Notes: generated by a model not told the origin, from the sequence alone. 61,358 nucleotides of DNA from an uncultured bacterium (GCA_900551915.1 URXT01000010.1:1-61358); one strand, 5' to 3'. Shown: positions 7,001 through 16,544, numbered from the stretch's first letter. Translations and numbers: made by a program.

Positions 7001-7942
7001 GTGGAATATAACAGCATACAGGATTTTAAATCTAATTACACACATGTTTACCATAAAGAAGTCGTACCGCTTTTGGCGCCATACGAAAAAGAAAGACGTA
7101 AAACCAAGAGGAATTTCAATTTTTTAACGATTATTGTATTGATTTTATTTGCTCTATTAGGTTTGAGTTTTTTTGGTATTTTGGGCGAAAGTTTTCAAAG
7201 AACGCCTGTGTTATTTCTATTTATGGCACCAATAGTCATTTGTATTTTTTGTATGAGTTGGATGACCAAAAACTTTGAAAACAAATTGAAAGCCGGAATT
7301 ATGCCAAAGCTGATGAAAGCTTTCGGTGATTTTGTTTGGACAAGCGCAGAGGTTATAGATAAGTACACACTTAAAGATACAAGAATTTTTTCCAGATTTG
7401 ACTATAAAGACAATGATGATAGTTTTTTCGGAACTTATAAAGGTTTAACGATAAACATTAACGAAACGGAGCTATACTATTACACAAAAGACTCAAAAGG
7501 CCGTCGGCAAAAACATACAGAGTTTAAAGGTGTTGTAGTGGAAATTGATGTCAAAAAGCCTTTCAAGGGCCACACAATAATCAGAAACCGCGGATTTTTT
7601 AATGATCGTGCTTATCAGGAAGTAAAGTTGGAAGACCCTGAATTCAGTAAACTATACTATGTGGATGCTAATGACCAGATTGAATCACGTTATCTGCTGA
7701 CGCCTTCCTTTATGGAACGCTATAAACATATTAAAACGGCTTTTGGCGGAAGTTCCATTCAGGGTTCTTTCAAAGATAATAAACTTATCCTTGCAATCAG
7801 TACCTACAGAGATTTGTTTAAACTAGGAAACTTGAGCAGACCTGTAAGTGACACAAAACAATTCACGGCTTTGTTGAACGAATTTATCTCAATCCTTGCG
7901 ATTGTTGATGAACTAAAACTTAACCGAAATATAGGACTTTAA
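7001..7942 (+). CDS. DUF3137-like membrane protein, copy 2
   Basis: A 313-residue paralogue of the preceding protein, starting at GTG 7001 with AGGAGAGAG 4 nt upstream. It has the same two-helix anchor (about residues 40-62 and 68-88), the MPKLMKAFGDFVW segment, FFGTYKGLTININETELYYY, FKGVVVEIDVKKPFKGHTII and DQIESRYLLTPSFMERYK. The conserved segments are better kept than the loops, so both copies are probably functional. prmC follows after 3 bp. Same uncertainty about function as copy 1. Confidence 0.75.
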   Translation: MEYNSIQDFKSNYTHVYHKEVVPLLAPYEKERRKTKRNFNFLTIIVLILFALLGLSFFGILGESFQRTPVLFLFMAPIVICIFCMSWMTKNFENKLKAGIMPKLMKAFGDFVWTSAEVIDKYTLKDTRIFSRFDYKDNDDSFFGTYKGLTININETELYYYTKDSKGRRQKHTEFKGVVVEIDVKKPFKGHTIIRNRGFFNDRAYQEVKLEDPEFSKLYYVDANDQIESRYLLTPSFMERYKHIKTAFGGSSIQGSFKDNKLILAISTYRDLFKLGNLSRPVSDTKQFTALLNEFISILAIVDELKLNRNIGL

Positions 7943-7945
7943 AAA

Positions 7946-8782
7946 ATGACAATTCATGAAATAGTGAAAATTTTGACAGACAGCGGAATTGAGCCTAATG
8001 AAGCGAACGCGGAGGTAAAACTTTTAATCGAACACTTTGCAGGTTTTGGCGTAAAAGACATAATCATGGGCAGCAAGCTGACGAGTGAAAAACTTGAATT
8101 GGTGAAGGAAAAAGCCGAACTTCGCGCACGCACACGCCGCCCAATACAGCATATAATCGGACTTGCAGACTTTATGGGGGAAAAATTTATAGTAAATCCT
8201 TCTGTGTTAATTCCGCGTGATGAAACTGAGTTTTTAGTAAGAAAAGCAGTAGAAATTATCAATTCAAAAGACTTTAAAGCTATTCTTGATGTTGGAACAG
8301 GTTCGGGGTGCATTGCCTGCATGATTGCAAAATATACACATGCGCAGGTAATCGGGCTTGATATTTCAACCGACGCTTTGAATACAGCACTTGACAATGC
8401 TTCAAAACTTAACCTGAATAACAGGGCAATTTTCAGAAAGTCGGATATTTTCTCAAACGTAAAACCCGGTGAAAGTTTTGATATGATTGTATCAAACCCG
8501 CCATACATTCCGCCTTCCGAGAAAGCAAATCTTCAAAAAGAAGTTACATTTGACCCTGAAACTGCGCTTTTTACAGAAGATGAAAAAGGATTGGAGTTTT
8601 ACGAAAAGATAACAGAGCAGGCGCCGAAAATATTAAATAAGAACGGATTTCTGGTTTATGAACTTGGTGCAGGGCAGTCGGATGAAGTTAAAAAAATAAT
8701 GGAAGCCAACGGTTTTGGAAATATTGATATAATCAAAGATTTGGCCGGCATTGAGCGTGTAATTTCGGCTTCATATTTGTAA
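7946..8782 (+). CDS. prmC: peptide chain release factor N5-glutamine methyltransferase
   Basis: A 278-residue protein that methylates the GGQ glutamine of RF1/RF2 using S-adenosylmethionine. The N-terminal helical domain (residues 1-90) is followed by the SAM motif DVGTGSGCIA near residue 115, an acidic GLDIS after it, and the catalytic NPPYIPP near residue 186. Length and the PIQHIIG segment match the PrmC/HemK family rather than rRNA methylases. It closes the operon from 5328, starting 3 bp after the second DUF3137-like gene. Transcription probably runs into the repeats at 8821. Confidence 0.92.
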   Translation: MTIHEIVKILTDSGIEPNEANAEVKLLIEHFAGFGVKDIIMGSKLTSEKLELVKEKAELRARTRRPIQHIIGLADFMGEKFIVNPSVLIPRDETEFLVRKAVEIINSKDFKAILDVGTGSGCIACMIAKYTHAQVIGLDISTDALNTALDNASKLNLNNRAIFRKSDIFSNVKPGESFDMIVSNPPYIPPSEKANLQKEVTFDPETALFTEDEKGLEFYEKITEQAPKILNKNGFLVYELGAGQSDEVKKIMEANGFGNIDIIKDLAGIERVISASYL

Positions 8783-8820
8783 TAAAAAATAGGATATGAG
8801 AAAATTTTAAAACAAGCGTT

Positions 8821-9019
8821 GCACCTTTCCCAGCGCCTCTGTCCTAATCCTGTACTTGCCTGCCCTAATTCCTATAAAAGCGCTTCCACCCTAATCCACC
8901 TCCAATGTATCTACAAACGTATTCCACCTCACCCGAATTTCTAAACTCGCATTCGCTTGTTAAGAAATTCCTCCCTCTCCTGTATCAGGCGAGGGCGTGC
9001 CAAAAATATCGTCATAAAG
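8821..9019. repeat. Rep2 structured repeat, copy A
   Basis: Pyrimidine-rich segment with CCAGCGCCTCTGTCCTAATC at its start and a strong hairpin at 8973-8995 (CCCTCTCCTG/CAGGCGAGGG) near its end, followed by a short ATCGTC tail. The same order of blocks is found in copy C at 44658-44841, and the first half in copy B at 9022-9129. It fills, with copy B, the 425-bp gap between prmC and tolC; no gene is seen there. Confidence 0.6.
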
Positions 9020-9021
9020 CA

Positions 9022-9129
9022 AAACCTTTCCCAGCGCTTCTGTCCTAATCCTGCACCTGCCTGCCCTAATTTCTATAAAGCGCCCTCCACCTAATCCAGC
9101 TCCAATGTATAAGAGTGGACTACGTCCAC
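9022..9129. repeat. Rep2 structured repeat, copy B (partial)
   Basis: Repeats the first half of copy A (CCAGCGCTTCTGTCCTAATC, then CCACCTAATCCAGCTCCAAT) and ends in the hairpin GTGGACTACGTCCAC at 9115-9129. It is a direct repeat of copy A about 200 bp away, ending next to the tolC terminator. The hairpin also occurs in copy C but has decayed in copy A. Confidence 0.6.
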
Positions 9130-9160
9130 AAATAAAAAGCCGGTAACGGGAATTACCGGC
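9130..9160 (-). terminator. terminator of tolC
   Basis: GCCGGTAA at 9139-9146 pairs with TTACCGGC at 9153-9160. On the minus strand the stem is followed by TTTTTATTT, so it ends transcription of the minus-strand tolC. Confidence 0.8.
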
Positions 9161-9207
9161 GCTTCACTTTGTATTAAAAGTAAAGAGGTGATGATTATTG
9201 TAGTTTT

Positions 9208-10602
9208 CTATAATTTGCTTCCTGTTGCTTTGTAAAGACCTATGTAATCAATCATAAATTCAACCTTGTTCTGCGCAACAAGACGGTCTATATAAAGCAG
9301 GTTTTCCTTCTGCTGTATCAAATCAAGTAAAGAAATTGTTCCTTCGTTGTATTTCATTTCAGTGAATTTGAAATCTGCTCTTTCAAGATTTGACTGCTTT
9401 AAAGTTTGTTCAACTTTTTCTTTGTCCATTCTTACTTTTACGAGCGCGTCATTAACTTCTTGAATGGCCGTGAGATTTGTTTTGTAGTAGTTTTGCAAAA
9501 TTCTTTCGTAAGTTGCTTTCTTCAATCTCAAATTAGCAACCTTCTGCCCGCCTGTGAAGATTGGAAGCATTAAACCGCCGGCCAAACCTAAAAGCATGTT
9601 TTTGGTGGTGAAAAGACTTCCTAAATCTCCGGCATTAAAAAGACCGCCGCCAAGAATGTTTATTGTCGGTAAAAATTCTTTTTTTGCAACCCTTACATCA
9701 ATTCCCGCTTTTTCAACGGAATTTTCAGCCTTAAGATAATCCGGACGCTGCGTAATAACTTCTGATGAAATGTATTCCGGAATTGTGTTGTCGTAATTTA
9801 TGCTGTCAAGCGAAGTGCGCTGTAATTCCTTGCCATTTTCAGGACTTTCTCCGATTAACACGCACAATTGATTGAGTAAAACCTCTCTTTGCTTTTTCAT
9901 TTCAATCAAATCCGTTTCGCTTTGTACATAAGATTTGTTTGCTTTAACGGTGTCGGCAGTTGAGGTCAAACCTTCCTTGTTGCTGAGCTGCATAATTTCA
10001 TAAATCTTTTTTCTTAAAGCAACGATATCAGTTTGTAATTCAATTGATTTGTCGAGGTTAACTATATTAAAATATGTAGTTCCGACAGCGCTGGCTATAG
10101 AGATGTAAGCTGCGCGTTCATCGAACTTCGAATTTTCATAAAGTTTTTTTGAAGATTTTGTTTTATCATGGTTTTTCAAAAAGATATCGGCTTCATAGCT
10201 TACAATCATCGGGAGCCCGAAACCAATGTCAGTGCTAGTACTTCCTGGAGCTTTGTACCAGGCAGGGCCGCCGCCTACTGTTGCAGAAGGAAGTTCTGCT
10301 GCAAATTGAAGCCTTGCCTGCTGATAAAACTCTTCAACATTTAGTGTTGCCATTTTCAAATCATAATTGTTTACAATGGCTTTTTGAATATAACCTTCGA
10401 GTATTTCATCATCAAAAGTATTCCACCAATCAACATTAACATAATCATATTTATAGCTGTCATTAGTTTTTTTATTTTTCTTAATCATGCTTTTGAATTG
10501 TTTAGGGGCAGCTGTAGAAGTTTGGGCAAATGCCGGACAGCATGGAGCGAGTTCTAGTGCTGCGAAGCTTAGTAATAATGCTGTAGAAATTATCTTCTTC
10601 AT
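9208..10602 (-). CDS. outer-membrane efflux protein, TolC/NodT family
   Basis: A 464-residue protein. The start at 10602 (MKKIISTALLLSF) is preferred because GAGG lies 7 nt upstream, and it gives a clean signal peptide up to about residue 27. The body shows the two repeated coiled-coil/strand units of TolC proteins: VDWWNTFDDEILEGYIQKA and NNYDLKMATLNVEE in the first, ITQRPDYLKAENSVEKA in the second. It would form the trimeric exit duct for the EmrA/EmrB pump encoded divergently at 11302-15695. A MarR gene and a shared inverted repeat lie between them, so co-regulation is likely. Confidence 0.88.
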   Translation of the reverse strand: MKKIISTALLLSFAALELAPCCPAFAQTSTAAPKQFKSMIKKNKKTNDSYKYDYVNVDWWNTFDDEILEGYIQKAIVNNYDLKMATLNVEEFYQQARLQFAAELPSATVGGGPAWYKAPGSTSTDIGFGLPMIVSYEADIFLKNHDKTKSSKKLYENSKFDERAAYISIASAVGTTYFNIVNLDKSIELQTDIVALRKKIYEIMQLSNKEGLTSTADTVKANKSYVQSETDLIEMKKQREVLLNQLCVLIGESPENGKELQRTSLDSINYDNTIPEYISSEVITQRPDYLKAENSVEKAGIDVRVAKKEFLPTINILGGGLFNAGDLGSLFTTKNMLLGLAGGLMLPIFTGGQKVANLRLKKATYERILQNYYKTNLTAIQEVNDALVKVRMDKEKVEQTLKQSNLERADFKFTEMKYNEGTISLLDLIQQKENLLYIDRLVAQNKVEFMIDYIGLYKATGSKL

Positions 10603-10739
10603 TTTAAATCCTCTAAATATTTTAAATATTTTCACCTGTCAAGTTTTTGTTTTTATAAGCTTAAATTATTGCCTTTATGATGTTTTGAAGCCTTATAAAA
10701 AACTACTTGCAATTTTCATAATCATATGTTAGCATAATA

Positions 10740-10773
10740 TTGTTGTAAATGCAACATATATTTTTTACAACAA
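10740..10773. promoter_or_regulatory. probable MarR operator between tolC and marR
   Basis: TTGTTGTAAA at 10740-10749 and TTTACAACAA at 10764-10773 form a perfect 10-bp inverted repeat, with a nested GTTG/CAAC palindrome in the left arm. It lies in the 214-bp divergent intergenic region 44 bp before marR, the usual place for autoregulated MarR sites. Binding is inferred. Confidence 0.5.
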
Positions 10774-10816
10774 AGTATACAAATTATAATTAACATAATA
10801 AAAATATTGGAAATCA

Positions 10817-11281
10817 ATGACAGATTGCATAAAACATTTTACAGACAGCATACACTACGAACTGGAACAAACATCAAGATTAATGAAGATTTTGGGATTA
10901 CAGCTTTTTAAAAAGCTGGAGATTGGAATTTCAATGGATGAATACGCAACCCTTGATACAGTTTCCATAAATGCAGGAATATGTCAAAGAGATTTGGCAA
11001 AAATGATATTGAAAGACCGTGCAAATACCGGAAGAATTCTTGACAATCTTGAACGCCAAGGACTGATAACACGTTTTATCGACACGAAAAATAACAGGCT
11101 CGTAAAAAAAATGGGCATAACAGAAAAAGGTTTAAATGAATTGAATTCTATAAATAATAAAATTAGAACATATTTTGAAAGTGTGACAAAAAAAGTTAAT
11201 GCAGAAGATGTAGAAAGAGTTCAGAAAACTCTGAAAGCTTTCAGGCTTGAACTGGAAAAAGTAGTTGAAACTAATATATAA
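10817..11281 (+). CDS. MarR-family transcriptional regulator
   Basis: A 154-residue winged-helix protein. DNA-binding core: ISMDEYATLDTVSINAG, then the recognition helix region CQRDLAKMILKDRANTGRIL, and the wing DTKNNRLVKKMGITEKG with the Asp/Arg pair common in MarR proteins. N- and C-terminal helices form the dimer interface. It leads the emrA-emrB-emrB operon and is divergent from tolC, so it probably represses both until a toxic ligand binds. The ligand is unknown. Confidence 0.9.
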   Translation: MTDCIKHFTDSIHYELEQTSRLMKILGLQLFKKLEIGISMDEYATLDTVSINAGICQRDLAKMILKDRANTGRILDNLERQGLITRFIDTKNNRLVKKMGITEKGLNELNSINNKIRTYFESVTKKVNAEDVERVQKTLKAFRLELEKVVETNI

Positions 11282-11301
11282 TCAAAAATAAGAGGTAGAA
11301 A

Positions 11302-12312
11302 ATGACAGAAGAGAATACAAATTTAGAAGAACAAAACGCTCAAACAGAAGAAGTGAAAGTTCATAAACCGCGCAAAAGATTTATCGCAATGGGAATCGGC
11401 GCAATTGTTGCAATAGCTTGCGGATTTTTTATCCATGACGCGTTGATGTACCAATCTACTGATGACGCTTATGTAGAAACCACAACCGTTCAAGTTGCAC
11501 CCCGTGTAAGCGGTCAGATTACAGACGTTTATATTACGGACAACCAGCAGGTTAAAGAAGGGCAGCTTGTTGCAAAAATTGACAACGCTGATTACAAAGC
11601 AAGACTTGAAGAGAAAAAAGCAAAGTATGAAAGAGTTTTACTTAACCAAAAAAATGCAAAAGCAATGTTTGCAGCTCAGCAGACAAATATAGATGTTGCA
11701 AAAAAAGATTTGGACAGGTACACAAACCTTTATAAAGAGGGTGCTGTTTCAAAACAAACTTTAGACAATGCTCAGGCGAAATATGATGCTGCCGTTGCAA
11801 ACTTGACACAGGCAGAACAGGCTTTGTTGTCGCAGTCAAATGACAAAGTTGCCGACGCTGATTTGAAAGAAGCAAAAGCTTTGAAAGACCAGGCTGAACT
11901 TAATCTTTCTTACACAAACATTTATGCCCCTCAAAGCGGAACAGTTTCAAACAGACGTGTTGAAAAGGGCATGTATGTAAATGTAGGAACTCCTTTGTTT
12001 GTAATAGTTCCACACGATGTATGGGTAGTTGCAAACTTTAAAGAAAACCAGCTTCGTCACATGAAACCGGGTCAGGAAGTTGATATCAAAATCGACACAT
12101 ATCCGGATCATGTTTTTAAAGGCAAAATCGACAGTATTCAGCGCGCTTCAGGTGCGAAATCAAGTCTTTTCCCGCCTGAAAACGCAGTTGGTTCTTTCGT
12201 AAAAATCGTACAAAGAATTCCTGTTAAAATAGTATTCACCGAAAAAGTTGACCCGAACGAATATAATATTATTCCGGGAATGTCAGTTGTACCAAAGGTT
12301 AGGGTGAAGTAG
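11302..12312 (+). CDS. emrA: EmrA/HlyD-type membrane fusion protein
   Basis: A 336-residue periplasmic adaptor. One membrane helix (about residues 32-50) follows a short charged cytoplasmic tail. Next come a lipoyl-like half (YVETTTVQVAPRVSGQITDV), a coiled-coil hairpin (about residues 95-200, rich in Ala/Lys/Gln), and the second lipoyl half with the family motif IYAPQSGTVSNRRVEKGMYV. A beta-barrel domain ends the protein. It should link the inner-membrane pump(s) at 12517 and 14112 with the TolC protein at 9208. AGAGG lies 6 nt before the start. Confidence 0.92.
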   Translation: MTEENTNLEEQNAQTEEVKVHKPRKRFIAMGIGAIVAIACGFFIHDALMYQSTDDAYVETTTVQVAPRVSGQITDVYITDNQQVKEGQLVAKIDNADYKARLEEKKAKYERVLLNQKNAKAMFAAQQTNIDVAKKDLDRYTNLYKEGAVSKQTLDNAQAKYDAAVANLTQAEQALLSQSNDKVADADLKEAKALKDQAELNLSYTNIYAPQSGTVSNRRVEKGMYVNVGTPLFVIVPHDVWVVANFKENQLRHMKPGQEVDIKIDTYPDHVFKGKIDSIQRASGAKSSLFPPENAVGSFVKIVQRIPVKIVFTEKVDPNEYNIIPGMSVVPKVRVK

Positions 12313-12354
12313 GGTTGATGAGCGGCAAATAGAGCTGCTCGTTGCCAATGTGGC

Positions 12355-12500
12355 GAAAAGTGAGAAGTGAAAAGACCGTTACGGATTTGGTGAATAAGTA
12401 AATAAGTGAATAAGTTCGTTATAAAATAGATATTAGTTAATTTTTACCAATAGTAGTATTAATGAAATGGGCTTTTCACCTTTCACTTCTCACTTTTCAC
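12355..12500. repeat. Rep1 element inside the efflux operon
   Basis: The left arm at 12355-12374 and the right arm at 12480-12498 are inverted copies differing by one base, and enclose about 105 bp. The left arm is followed by CCGTTACGG and the right arm is preceded by ATTAATGAAATGGGC, features shared with the other Rep1 copies. It separates emrA from the first emrB without an evident terminator. Confidence 0.7.
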
Positions 12501-12516
12501 TCAAAAAAGGATAATC

Positions 12517-14073
12517 ATGTCAGAACAAGAACAAATTCAGGAATGGAAACCGTCAGGAAATCCGTGGTTAATGATTTTACCGGTAATGCTTGCAACCTTC
12601 ATGTATGCGCTTGACGAAACAGTTGCAAACGTTGCTTTGCCTCATATTGCGGGTTCATACTCGGTCAGCAGTCAGGAATCTATCTGGGTTTTGACAAGTT
12701 ATCTTATGGCAAGCAGTATTGTAATTCCAATGATTGATTTTTTCTGTAAGTTTATAGGAAGAAAGAACTTTTTCATGCTTGGAGTTTTGCTTTTTACAAT
12801 AGCGTCATTTTTGTGCGGAATTTCTAATTCAATTGGAATGATTGTAGTGGCGCGCGCATTGCAAGGGATGGGCGGCGGCTGCTTAATGCCTATGGCACAG
12901 GCGGTTTGTATGGAAAGCTTCACGGGCGAGGGCAGAAACAAAGCAATGGCCGTATTTGGTCTTGTTGTAATAGTTGCACCGATTTTGGGACCTGTCATGG
13001 GCGGCTGGATTACAGAAAACTGGTCGTGGCCGTATATTTTCTTTATAAACGTGCCGGTTGGATTTATTTGTATAACTTTAGCGAAAAAATTCCTTGAAGA
13101 CCCGCCATATGCTCGGAAACAAAAAAACGTCCATCTTGATAAATTCGGATTTATGTGGCTTTGTATCTGGCTTATTCCTTTGCAGGTTGTTTTTGATAAA
13201 GGTAATGATGCGGATTGGTTTAATGCTCCGTGGATTTGCTGGCTTACAGCAATTGCTGTTTTTGGCGGAATAATGTTCTTTTATTCACAGGTTAAGGGCA
13301 AAAATCCTCTTGTAAAACTTGATGTATTAAAAGATTCAAACTACCTTTGCGGAACTGCAATGATAATTATGATTAATGCAGTGTTGCTGGCGTCGCTGGC
13401 AATCTTGCCGCAAATGCTTCAATATATGCTCGGTTACGACTCATTTTTAAGCGGATTAGCTATAATGCCGCGCGGAGTCGGAGCTTTGCTTGCGCTTCTT
13501 ATTTTCGGGGTTTTGGGTGGAAGATTTACATACAGAACATACGGACTTGTCGGGTTGACTTGCCTTGCGGCAGGCGGCTGGATGCTTGGTTTGTTGAATT
13601 TGCAGATTAATCCGATGAATATTGCAATTCCAAACTTTGTATTCGGGATTGGTTTGATATTTACTATGATGCCGATTAAAACGCTTTCCTGCATAACCCT
13701 GAGAAACGACCAAATGACAAATGCTTCGGGGCTTCAAAACCTGCTTCAAACTATTGGCGGTGCAATAGGAACATCTCTTGTTGCAACAATGATATCGAGA
13801 TTTTCGCAAGTCCATCAGAACGGTCTAGTAAAATCAATGGTTGAAACCAATCCGGCTTTTGCTGACCGCTTAAGCATGTATGCTTCATCCTTTATGTCGC
13901 AGGCAGGTGATATGCTCAATGCGACTTATATGGCAGGAAAAATGTTATACAACCAGCTTTTGCAGCAATCAACTCTGTGCGCATACATGACAACATTTAA
14001 AATCTTTGCTACGGCTTGTTTTATTCTTATCCCTTTTATGTTTTTATTGAAGGGTGAGAAGAGTACAAATTAA
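12517..14073 (+). CDS. DHA2-family drug:H+ antiporter (EmrB-like), copy 1
   Basis: A 518-residue inner-membrane protein with about 14 predicted helices, the DHA2 size. The family motif is seen at the end of the first helix (LDETVANVALPHIAG), with SIWVLTSYLMA next, GRKNFFMLG in the 2-3 loop, ARALQGMGGG in helix 4 and PILGPVMGGWITENWSW in helix 5. It exports hydrophobic or cationic drugs with EmrA and TolC. The Rep1 element separates it from emrA, and a close paralogue follows 38 bp downstream. Substrate cannot be read from sequence. Confidence 0.92.
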   Translation: MSEQEQIQEWKPSGNPWLMILPVMLATFMYALDETVANVALPHIAGSYSVSSQESIWVLTSYLMASSIVIPMIDFFCKFIGRKNFFMLGVLLFTIASFLCGISNSIGMIVVARALQGMGGGCLMPMAQAVCMESFTGEGRNKAMAVFGLVVIVAPILGPVMGGWITENWSWPYIFFINVPVGFICITLAKKFLEDPPYARKQKNVHLDKFGFMWLCIWLIPLQVVFDKGNDADWFNAPWICWLTAIAVFGGIMFFYSQVKGKNPLVKLDVLKDSNYLCGTAMIIMINAVLLASLAILPQMLQYMLGYDSFLSGLAIMPRGVGALLALLIFGVLGGRFTYRTYGLVGLTCLAAGGWMLGLLNLQINPMNIAIPNFVFGIGLIFTMMPIKTLSCITLRNDQMTNASGLQNLLQTIGGAIGTSLVATMISRFSQVHQNGLVKSMVETNPAFADRLSMYASSFMSQAGDMLNATYMAGKMLYNQLLQQSTLCAYMTTFKIFATACFILIPFMFLLKGEKSTN

Positions 14074-14111
14074 AAATAGTATAAAAATCTCATTAGTAAA
14101 AAAGGAACAAT

Positions 14112-15695
14112 ATGTCTGAACAAATAAAAGAACAAGAAGTCTGGACCCCGAAGGTTAATCCGTGGGTAATGATTATTCCGGTAATGCTTGCAGTATTTAT
14201 ATATGTTCTTGACGGAACAATCGGAAACGTAGCTTTGCCGCACATGGCAGGAAGCTTCTCGGCAACGCGTGATGAATCTATGTGGATTTTGACAAGTTAC
14301 TTGATTGCAGCAGGGATTGTAATTCCGGCGGTCGACTTTTTTGGCAAGGTTTTTGGACGTAAAAACTTTTTTATCATAAGTATTTTAATGTTTACAATCG
14401 CATCAATGCTTTGCGGTATGGCGAAAAATATTGAATTTATGATTTTTGCCAGAGTTTTGCAGGGCTTTGGCGGCGGGGGAATTCTTCCTATATCGCAAGC
14501 TGTAATGATTGAGGCTTTTCCGAAAGAAAAACGCGGGCTTGCAATGTCAGTCTTCGGGATGGGCGTAATTCTTGCACCGATTATCGGGCCGGTTCTTGGC
14601 GGCTGGATTACGGATAACTGGACATGGCCGTGGATTTTTTATATAAATGTTCCTTTCGGTTGTGCTGCGGCTTTGCTTTGCAATAAACTTCTTGAAGATC
14701 CGCCGTATGCGCGCAAACAAAAGAACGTGAAAATCGATGCAAAAGGCTTTTTCTACCTTACAATCTGGCTCGTAACACTTCAAACCGTGCTCGATAAAGG
14801 TAATAATGCCGACTGGTTTAATGCAACCTGGATTTGCTGGACATTCGGCGTTTCGGTTGTTGCATGTATTTTGTTTTTCCATTCACAATTAACCAATAAA
14901 GATTCGCTGATTGATTTGTCGGTTTTTAAAGACAGGAACTTTTCAGCCGGAACAATTATTTCCGTTGTAATTCAGGCGGTTTTGTACGCTTCGCTGGCAA
15001 TCTTGCCGCAATTTTTGCAAAGCATGCTGGGTTACACTGCCTTCTTAAGCGGTGCAACAATGATGCCCAGAGGACTTGGAAGTATGACGGCAATGCTTCT
15101 TACTGCAACTCTTTCAAACAGAGTAGACAACAGAATACTTGTGGCTGTGGGCTTAACTTTGCTTGGACTTTCAACTTTGGATTTCGGGTCATTAAACTTG
15201 CAGATTTCAAGCATGAATATTGCAATTCCAAACTTTGTAATGGGCATGGGCATGGGACTTTCAATGGTTCCGATTATGAACCTTTCGGTCGATACTTTGA
15301 AAAACGAACAAATGACAAATGCGACGGGAATTCAGAATTTGCTGAAGAATATAGGAAGTGCAATCGGAACATCACTTGTTGCTACAATGCTAACGCGTTT
15401 TGCTCAGGTTCACCAGTATATGCTTGTCGGCAAATTGCATGATTTAAACCCTGTTTTTCTTGAAAGAGTTCAATCAACAGCCGGCGCACTCGCTGCATAT
15501 ACAGAACAGGCGGTTTCTCAATATATGGCGCAGTATTCAATGTACGGCCAGCTTGTAAAACAGTCAACGCTGTGGGCGTTCATTGATTCTTTCAGAATTT
15601 TCGGCGTGCTTTGCCTTGCTGCAATTCCGCTTTTGTTACTGATGAAAAAGCCTAAAAAAGCCAAAGAGCCAGTCGCGGTCGAAAGCAAATCCTGA
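14112..15695 (+). CDS. DHA2-family drug:H+ antiporter (EmrB-like), copy 2
   Basis: A 527-residue paralogue of the preceding pump: LDGTIGNVALPHMAG, SMWILTSYLIA, GRKNFFIIS, ARVLQGFGGGG and PIIGPVLGGWITDNWTW occur at matching places. The acidic residue in the first motif is kept (LDG versus LDE). It differs by a longer Lys-rich tail. Two tandem EmrB proteins after one EmrA could give two pumps sharing an adaptor, or a heteromeric pump. The first is more likely, since each copy keeps the full set of motifs. Confidence 0.92.
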   Translation: MSEQIKEQEVWTPKVNPWVMIIPVMLAVFIYVLDGTIGNVALPHMAGSFSATRDESMWILTSYLIAAGIVIPAVDFFGKVFGRKNFFIISILMFTIASMLCGMAKNIEFMIFARVLQGFGGGGILPISQAVMIEAFPKEKRGLAMSVFGMGVILAPIIGPVLGGWITDNWTWPWIFYINVPFGCAAALLCNKLLEDPPYARKQKNVKIDAKGFFYLTIWLVTLQTVLDKGNNADWFNATWICWTFGVSVVACILFFHSQLTNKDSLIDLSVFKDRNFSAGTIISVVIQAVLYASLAILPQFLQSMLGYTAFLSGATMMPRGLGSMTAMLLTATLSNRVDNRILVAVGLTLLGLSTLDFGSLNLQISSMNIAIPNFVMGMGMGLSMVPIMNLSVDTLKNEQMTNATGIQNLLKNIGSAIGTSLVATMLTRFAQVHQYMLVGKLHDLNPVFLERVQSTAGALAAYTEQAVSQYMAQYSMYGQLVKQSTLWAFIDSFRIFGVLCLAAIPLLLLMKKPKKAKEPVAVESKS

Positions 15696-15773
15696 GGGGG
15701 TAAATCTTTTCGGGTTTGTATTTTGCGTTATAAGCATTATGTTGTTATAAAATCTCTAAAAAAATTTTTGCCA

Positions 15774-16544
15774 TCAATTAACAAACTCAATAACAACTAT
15801 TTCAGGCGGGCACAGAAATCTGATTGGCAAAATACTTGTGCCGATGCCGCGTGATACAAAAAGTTTGCGCCCGTTTACGTCAAAAAGCCCGTATGCGTAT
15901 TTTGTTCCGAACTTTGAAGGTGCAACAATTGCGCCATGAAACGGAAAATTGATTTGTCCGCCGTGAAGATGTCCTGCAAGCGTGAGATTAACATTTTCCG
16001 GTATCTTCTCAATCATATCCGGTGTGTGGGTTAAAAGAATTATTGGCGGTTTTGTGTTTTTTAAAGCTTTTTCAACGTCCGGACGCTGTGTTTGAAGGTC
16101 TTCAACCCCTGCAATAAAAACATTTCCGGCCTTTGCGTTTGAATTTTTTAAAACGGTAATATTATTTTCTCTTAAGCTTTCAGAAATTCCTGCTGCGTCC
16201 TGCCATACATCATGATTTCCAAGAACTACAAAAGTTCCGTACTTTGATTTAAGTTTGCCAAATTCTTCACCGATTATTTTGTGGTCGAGTGCGCTGCCCT
16301 GCTTGTGGCCGCTCACATAATCTCCGCCAAGAAGAATGATGTCCGGATTTTGTGCATTGATTTTTTTAACATCGCGTTTGAGGCGGAATTTTTCGTATGT
16401 TTTGTAATGAAGGTCAGTCGCAAAAATGATTTTTAAGCCGGCAAGACCTTTGTCTTGAATTTTTATGGTTTTTACGGTCAAAATATATGGTTCAATAAAG
16501 ACAACCCAGATTATTAAAATTAATAAGATAATAAGAAGTTTCAT
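15774..16544 (-). CDS. membrane-anchored metallophosphoesterase (YaeI-like)
   Basis: A 256-residue protein with one N-terminal membrane segment (residues 2-22). The five metallophosphoesterase motifs are complete: ATDLHYK near residue 44, GGDYV near residue 77, GNHD near residue 112, LLTHTPD near residue 173 and GHLHGGQ near residue 195. The GHLHGGQINFP form is typical of YaeI/YkuE-type calcineurin-like proteins, some of which act on UDP-diacylglucosamine or other envelope lipids. The substrate here is unknown. A paralogue lies at 42143. It converges on emrB copy 2. Confidence 0.88.
   Translation of the reverse strand: MKLLIILLILIIWVVFIEPYILTVKTIKIQDKGLAGLKIIFATDLHYKTYEKFRLKRDVKKINAQNPDIILLGGDYVSGHKQGSALDHKIIGEEFGKLKSKYGTFVVLGNHDVWQDAAGISESLRENNITVLKNSNAKAGNVFIAGVEDLQTQRPDVEKALKNTKPPIILLTHTPDMIEKIPENVNLTLAGHLHGGQINFPFHGAIVAPSKFGTKYAYGLFDVNGRKLFVSRGIGTSILPIRFLCPPEIVVIEFVN

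Noticed and set aside
8821..9129. CRISPR-like array from the repeated pyrimidine-rich blocks
   Set aside because: Only two imperfect long copies, no short regular repeats with unique spacers, and the same unit occurs alone at 44658.
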